Assembly: GCA_031296115.1 (NCBI GenBank)
Contig: JARLGI010000011.1
Span: 62,001-126,000 of the forward strand
Direction: 5' to 3'
Origin: Acidobacteriota bacterium
Lineage (GTDB): Bacteria > Acidobacteriota > Terriglobia > Terriglobales > Acidobacteriaceae
DNA: 64,000 nucleotides
Part shown: positions 60,801 through 64,000 of the stretch, piece after piece
Numbering within the stretch: position 1 is the stretch's first letter
How the letters are laid out: every line of letters starts with the position of its first letter
The notes under the pieces: model-generated
What the model was told of the DNA's origin: nothing
What the model saw: the letters and a program-made list of their open reading frames with translations, nothing else
Databases searched by the model: none
Program-made: the position numbers and the translations under genes

Positions 60801-62891
60801 GCATTTCCCGACACCGCGTACTGGATCGCCGATTTGCGCACCGGCAGCGACGGTCAGGCCACGGTGAAGTTCGACTATCCCGACGCCATCACATCGTGGC
60901 GTGCCACCACGCGTGGCGTCACGCAGAACACCATGGTGGGCAGCGCGGTGACCAACGCCATCGTGCGTAAGAACCTGATGGTGCGACTGGTGGTGCCGCG
61001 CTTCTTCCGTCGCGGCGACGAGATCACGCTCTCCACCATCGTGCAGAACTATTTGCCGGCGGACAAAGTCGCCAAAGTCTCAATGGAGTTCGACGGCCTG
61101 CAGGTGCTGGACGGCTCGACGCGCGACGTGAATGTTCCCAGCCGCGGTCTGATGAAGGTGGACTACCGAGTGCGCGTGCTCAACGTAGATTCGGCGCGCG
61201 TGCTGGGCAAGGCGCTCACCGACATCGAGAGCGATGCCATGGAACTGACGCTGCCGGTTGTCCCCTTCGGCGTGAAGGTGGCGGTGCCGAAGTCGGGCTC
61301 ATTCGCCGGCGCCAACACTACCGACACGGTTCAGGACATCACCTTCCCCGCGGCCGCCGAGGTCGGCACGCGCAAGCTGACCATCAGCCTCACGCCCTCC
61401 ATCGCAGGCACGCTGTTCGGCGCGCTCGACTATCTCACGTCGTACCCCTACGGCTGCACCGAGCAAACCATGTCGAGCTTCCTGCCCGATGTGCTGGTCG
61501 CGAACGCCATGCAGAAGTTGGGCGTGAAGTCGAACATCGATCCCGCGGTGCTGAAGAAGCAGGTGCAGGCCGGACTCGACCGGCTGTACAACTACCAGCA
61601 TCCCGACGGCGGATGGGGCTGGTGGCAGACCGACGACAGCCATCCCTTCATGACCGCATACGTGATCGCGGGACTGAGCCAGGCCAAGGCCGCGGGCTTC
61701 GAGGTGAAGGCCGACGCCATCGACAAGGGCCGCGTCTGGCTGCGCGCGCAGTTCAACCAGTCGCAGAAGGTCAAGACGGACCTGCGCGCGTACATGACTT
61801 ACGCGCTGGTGCTGAGCGGCACGCACGATACCGCCATCCTCGACTCGGTCTGGGCCCAACGCTCGACGCTCACCTCCTACGGCAAGGCGCTGCTCGGACT
61901 CGCCATGGTGGAGATGAGCGACGCGCGTGCCGGCGAACTCACGAAGGAACTCCAGTCCGACGTCAAGCAGGATGACTCGCAGGCCTGGTGGCCCAGCGAC
62001 AACAACTACCTCTTGGAGTACTACGGCAACACGACGCCGCAGGCCACGGCCTATGCTCTGAAGCTGCTCGACCACACCGACGCTAACAGTCCGTTGCTAC
62101 CCAAGGCCGCGATGTACCTGGTCAACCATCGCGACGAAGGTTCCTACTGGGATTCCACCGAGCAGACGGCAATGGTCATCTATGGCCTGACCGATTACCT
62201 AGAGCGCACGCAGGAGCTTAAGCCGAGCTACGTGGTCGAAGTGCAGGTGAACGGGAAGAAGGTCGCCAGCAAACGTTTCTATGCTGCCGAGGCCCTGAAT
62301 CCGGCGACGACGATCATATTGAACGAATCCGATCTTGCGCCCGGCGCGAACCAGGTGCGCATTGCCAAGTCCGGCGATGGCCGTCTTTACTGGTCGCTGC
62401 GCGGCGAGTACTACTCCAACGAATGGAAGCTGGTGAGCAGCGGAAGCTTCCGGCTGAGCACGGCCCGCGAGTACTTCAAACTCACGTCGCTGCAGAAGGA
62501 CGGCCGCATCGTGTACCATCTCGATCCGCTCTCCGGACCGGTCGAGGTTGGCGACACGCTGGCGGTGCGCATCACCGTCGGCGGCAGCGACTGGAAATAT
62601 CTGATGATCGAGGACCCCATCCCGTCAGGGACTGAGTCCATCGCGCGCGACGATCTCTACACGCCGGACCAACGTCCGGATTGGTGGGGACGCTGGGCCA
62701 GCTATCGCGAATTGCGTGACGACCGCACCACCTTCTTCAATCTTTACTTCCCGCAGGGGCAGCATGAATACGTTTACCTGCTGAAGGTGGTGAACCCGGG
62801 CGTCTTCCGCGTTAGTCCCACGCGTGTGGAGCCCATGTATCAGCCGCAGTATCTCTCGACCAGCGATGCGCTGACGGTGAGCGTGAAATGA
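57885..62891 (+). CDS. Bacterial alpha-2-macroglobulin, YfaS-like
   Basis: 1668 residues from ATG 57885, overlapping the preceding stop (ATGA). The first 118 or so residues are unlike the family, and the DNA encoding them contains three dispersed palindromes. The true export signal seems to be the hydrophobic stretch at about 122-142 (IFLTLILCFTLVMPLLA). Macroglobulin domains then begin with SLSSERTYLPGEKIEVAVY. The A2M region has YWIADLRTGSDGQATVKF (about 978). The thioester motif CTEQ is at 1191-1194 in YPYGCTEQTMSS, followed by the alpha-helical complement-like domain and a receptor-type C-terminal domain. Such proteins trap proteases in the periplasm or envelope. No penicillin-binding protein 1C gene is adjacent, in keeping with the YfaS rather than YfhM type. 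Confidence 0.9.
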   Translation: MSASAELRELGVGGAGLQACRDGTPLTPASAAEGRPVSPEGNPPARESLCRPYWARISTASHPGLAPGANFATAAARLGLTSSGTDRKAGFASNSKQIANFLLQRFILVSATGGRLKSLLHPFARIFLTLILCFTLVMPLLAQPEQDNEPWFSLSSERTYLPGEKIEVAVYTHNVNALEFRVYRVKDPVKFFSQMQELHTFGGRGPAMPKQAHTWLEKFHAWKHRIWAWFRDFIREQFSPESRHKIRLWQIGESEKKQGPKVEGYAQVPVLNQQQLVAEWKWAVPPHQRWESQTVAVPVSEKGVYLVEANNGTLRAYTIVVVTEIAIITKSAPGRLMSMVVDRRTGDAIPDILTRVWVDQQEVAAKRTDQNGLVDAAIDQAKPENVAVLATSADQFAVNTPGAWNLGNGPDATLKGYTYTDRPVYRPGDIVHFKTIVRSQLASGYAIPQERELRLELHDPQSYQTVWQQTVTLSNMGTANWDYAVPADGTLGMYYLEMRSGERYVEGISFSVEDYKKPEYQVKVTAQPPRVLQGQPIKATIDARYYFGEPVSNAKVKWVVHTSNYWPLGRGDNDDEEAGPPQEGADEGDNYGGDQESENSGVLDNDGKLQITIPTKVDNKGKRDLVYRIEARVIDAGNREIAGHGFALATYGSFFLTAEPDSYVYTKGSTATITVTAQDYDKKPVQTLFHVEMNRWDWRKGAGAQVASTSGQTDASGKAQVKLTIPDSGEFRVRVTANTPEKRQVETTTYLWAPGQSPWWSGTREERIQIVADKKTYQPGDTAHVLIVTGKDPATVLVTTEGNGLYSGHVIKSNGGSVTVDVPIKPEFAPNFYIAAVFIRDNKLYQGSKSLSVPPTQHEMNVQLLPSKPQYQPGEAASYTIKATDSSGKPVVAEFSLGVVDEAIYAIKPETVGTIMSAFYGRIYSRVITETSLTYYFSGNAGKRAMQLANARSSHGLAQLKPERLVQPKVRKAFPDTAYWIADLRTGSDGQATVKFDYPDAITSWRATTRGVTQNTMVGSAVTNAIVRKNLMVRLVVPRFFRRGDEITLSTIVQNYLPADKVAKVSMEFDGLQVLDGSTRDVNVPSRGLMKVDYRVRVLNVDSARVLGKALTDIESDAMELTLPVVPFGVKVAVPKSGSFAGANTTDTVQDITFPAAAEVGTRKLTISLTPSIAGTLFGALDYLTSYPYGCTEQTMSSFLPDVLVANAMQKLGVKSNIDPAVLKKQVQAGLDRLYNYQHPDGGWGWWQTDDSHPFMTAYVIAGLSQAKAAGFEVKADAIDKGRVWLRAQFNQSQKVKTDLRAYMTYALVLSGTHDTAILDSVWAQRSTLTSYGKALLGLAMVEMSDARAGELTKELQSDVKQDDSQAWWPSDNNYLLEYYGNTTPQATAYALKLLDHTDANSPLLPKAAMYLVNHRDEGSYWDSTEQTAMVIYGLTDYLERTQELKPSYVVEVQVNGKKVASKRFYAAEALNPATTIILNESDLAPGANQVRIAKSGDGRLYWSLRGEYYSNEWKLVSSGSFRLSTAREYFKLTSLQKDGRIVYHLDPLSGPVEVGDTLAVRITVGGSDWKYLMIEDPIPSGTESIARDDLYTPDQRPDWWGRWASYRELRDDRTTFFNLYFPQGQHEYVYLLKVVNPGVFRVSPTRVEPMYQPQYLSTSDALTVSVK
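57927..57944. repeat. Palindromic repeat in the 5' coding region of the alpha-2-macroglobulin gene
   Basis: GCAGGCCT-TC-AGGCCTGC, a perfect eight-base stem, read in frame. A smaller CGGCT-TC-AGCCG follows at 57967-57978. Confidence 0.75.
58225..58242. repeat. Second palindromic repeat in the same 5' coding region
   Basis: GCAGGCTT-AA-AAGCCTGC, a perfect eight-base stem, directly before the codons of the hydrophobic export segment. Confidence 0.75.
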
Positions 62892-63670
62892 AACTGCCCG
62901 CCTATTCCGCCGGCACCACCAAGCTATGGCTGCTGAACCTCGCGGCCAACGCGGCCGCCATGGCGGCGTGGTATTTCTGGTTGCTGATTCCCGATGCCCA
63001 TGGATGGCAGGTCGCGGGTTCTGCGCTGCTGGCCATCAGTGTCGTCTTCCTGATGGTGTGGCTGCGCGCGGGAACACTGGCGTATTTCCGTCTCGCAGAG
63101 TTTCGCGAAAGTGCAACCATCTGGCCAGCTTTCCGCCGCGGATTACGCCACGTGATTGCTCTGGCACTGTGGGCCACTGTGTTTGCTGTGATAGAGCTCT
63201 GCCTGTGGCGGCTGAGGCTGTACGCCCCGCAGTTCGGCGTCTGGGTGTGGCAGAAATTGCCGGGCCCTTTGCGGATTGGCACTCCGCACCAGTTCATGCG
63301 GTGGACCGACTGGAAACTGCTGTTCTTTTTCTGGGTGGTTGCGCCCGCGATTTGGCTACCCATGGCGACGACCGTTGCCGCCTTGGGATTTCGACTGACG
63401 CGAATGGCGCACTCCCTCCGCGTCTTGAAGCGGCCGCTCTACTGGTTGTGGTTCTGCGCCTTGATTCTTGTCGGGGTTTACGTTCCCTACAAGCTGATCT
63501 GGTGGGTTGATTACCAGACCAGTCTCAACCTGCAAGCCTGGAGCATGGGAGGGCGGTTCCTCGCTGCCTACGTCATCGTCGTTACCGCCGCGATTGCGCT
63601 GGTTGGCGTCACCGGCTGGCTGACCGAGCGTGAAGATTTGGAGTCGAGCACGGATCATTCCTTGGAATGA
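62888..63670 (+). CDS. Six-helix membrane protein downstream of the macroglobulin gene
   Basis: A 260-residue protein with about six hydrophobic helices (approximately 11-32, 36-58, 80-100, 136-160, 178-200, 222-242). It is rich in Trp and has a short charged C-terminus (TEREDLESSTDHS). The ATG overlaps the macroglobulin stop by four bases, so it is made with it. I recognise no family or catalytic motif. A role in anchoring or assembling the macroglobulin is inferred from coupling only. Confidence 0.75.
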   Translation: MKLPAYSAGTTKLWLLNLAANAAAMAAWYFWLLIPDAHGWQVAGSALLAISVVFLMVWLRAGTLAYFRLAEFRESATIWPAFRRGLRHVIALALWATVFAVIELCLWRLRLYAPQFGVWVWQKLPGPLRIGTPHQFMRWTDWKLLFFFWVVAPAIWLPMATTVAALGFRLTRMAHSLRVLKRPLYWLWFCALILVGVYVPYKLIWWVDYQTSLNLQAWSMGGRFLAAYVIVVTAAIALVGVTGWLTEREDLESSTDHSLE

Positions 63671-63726
63671 GCGGTGCCTCGGCGTTGCGCTCGCCCCGCT
63701 CGTCGCCCGGGATGACAGGGTTTGCT

Positions 63727-64000
63727 TCACTTCCCAGAGCGCATGCCCAGCCCGTCGGCCACCTCCGCCGGCAGCCCGTTCTGCACCCAGTCCAGCAGCG
63801 TCTCTTTACCGCGTTGCTGGGCCAGTTGGGCGACCCGCCCCCGCGCCTCCGCATAGGCGCGCCGCAATTCTTCCTGGCTCGCCGGAGCGCGCAATGCCTT
63901 CTCCAGGGCCGCGGTGGTTTCGAACGCGACGCCCTGCGGGGCGGACGAAGCTGGCGCGCTCAGGTACAGCACCAAGCCTTCGCGAAACCACAACGGCGTG
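63727..64000 (-). CDS. 3' part of a gene with a WFREGL motif, peptidase MA-like (partial)
   Basis: At least 90 residues; the reading frame runs off the right edge of the window, so the start is missing. It opens with TPLWFREGLVLYL, which resembles the WxxEGL stretch after the zinc-binding helix of peptidase MA-type gluzincins. The HEXXH that would confirm this should lie just outside. The rest is Ala/Glu-rich helix (EELRRAYAEARGRVAQLAQQ), ending GLGMRSGK. The name is tentative. Confidence 0.55.
   Translation of the reverse strand, partial: TPLWFREGLVLYLSAPASSAPQGVAFETTAALEKALRAPASQEELRRAYAEARGRVAQLAQQRGKETLLDWVQNGLPAEVADGLGMRSGK

Overview
The window reads as a chromosomal segment of an Acidobacteriota bacterium, most likely class Terriglobia (Koribacter-like). 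The reasons are: a VWFA-related acidobacterial protein; an Oar-like TonB-dependent receptor with an N-terminal carboxypeptidase-regulatory domain; a PEP-CTERM protein; tandem DUF507 genes; several small conserved proteins of acidobacterial type; and many short palindromic intergenic repeats with a TGTCATCCTGAGCG-type core. It is GC-rich and Gram-negative (lpt, kdsD and outer-membrane genes). I see no rRNA, tRNA, CRISPR array, insertion sequence or prophage.

Layout. 1-13.9 kb: VWFA protein; then, leftward, an RDD membrane protein, lptCA-lptB-rpoN-hpf (the synteny seen in Proteobacteria) and an M48 protease; a PEP-CTERM protein; recJ with a small partner gene; a higBA toxin-antitoxin pair; two DUF507 genes. 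14-22.3 kb: msrA, an orphan OppC-type permease, a frameshifted secreted-protein gene, a histone-deacetylase-family hydrolase, ffh, kdsD overlapping a rodZ-like gene, and a GAF-GGDEF diguanylate cyclase. 22.3-29.2 kb: a secreted unknown, cydAB, a DUF2157 membrane protein and a three-domain persulfide dioxygenase/rhodanese resembling CstB.

29.2-38 kb is a maltodextrin locus. malQ and an SLC45-like sugar transporter run leftward. An Oar-like TonB receptor and a secreted cyclomaltodextrinase-type GH13 enzyme run rightward. The shared 505-bp control region holds a CRP-like half-site pair and a 22-bp tandem direct repeat. 38-44.7 kb: a small hypothetical, a beta-barrel protein, a lipase-like hydrolase, a divergent phasin/phaR pair with matching TGC-palindrome operators, and small conserved genes. 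44.7-52.5 kb: a YmdB-type phosphoesterase, a peptide-binding lipoprotein, anmK and nagZ (cell-wall recycling), and mutS. 52.8-56.5 kb: ilvE, homoserine dehydrogenase (apparently with an ATC start) and a cysteine-desulfurase-like gene. 56.8-63.7 kb: a tightly overlapping operon of a YfaT-like papain-fold candidate, a YfaS-like bacterial alpha-2-macroglobulin and a six-helix membrane protein. The window closes in the 3' part of a leftward gene.

The most notable signals are: (1) the maltodextrin system, which appears to pair an Oar-type receptor with a GH13 enzyme without SusD; (2) two perfect TGTGA-N6-TCACA sites, both intergenic, one of them upstream of cydAB; (3) the six-repeat phasin and its operators; (4) palindromic repeats that have become part of coding sequence in the yfaT/yfaS genes; (5) the ATC-initiated homoserine dehydrogenase.
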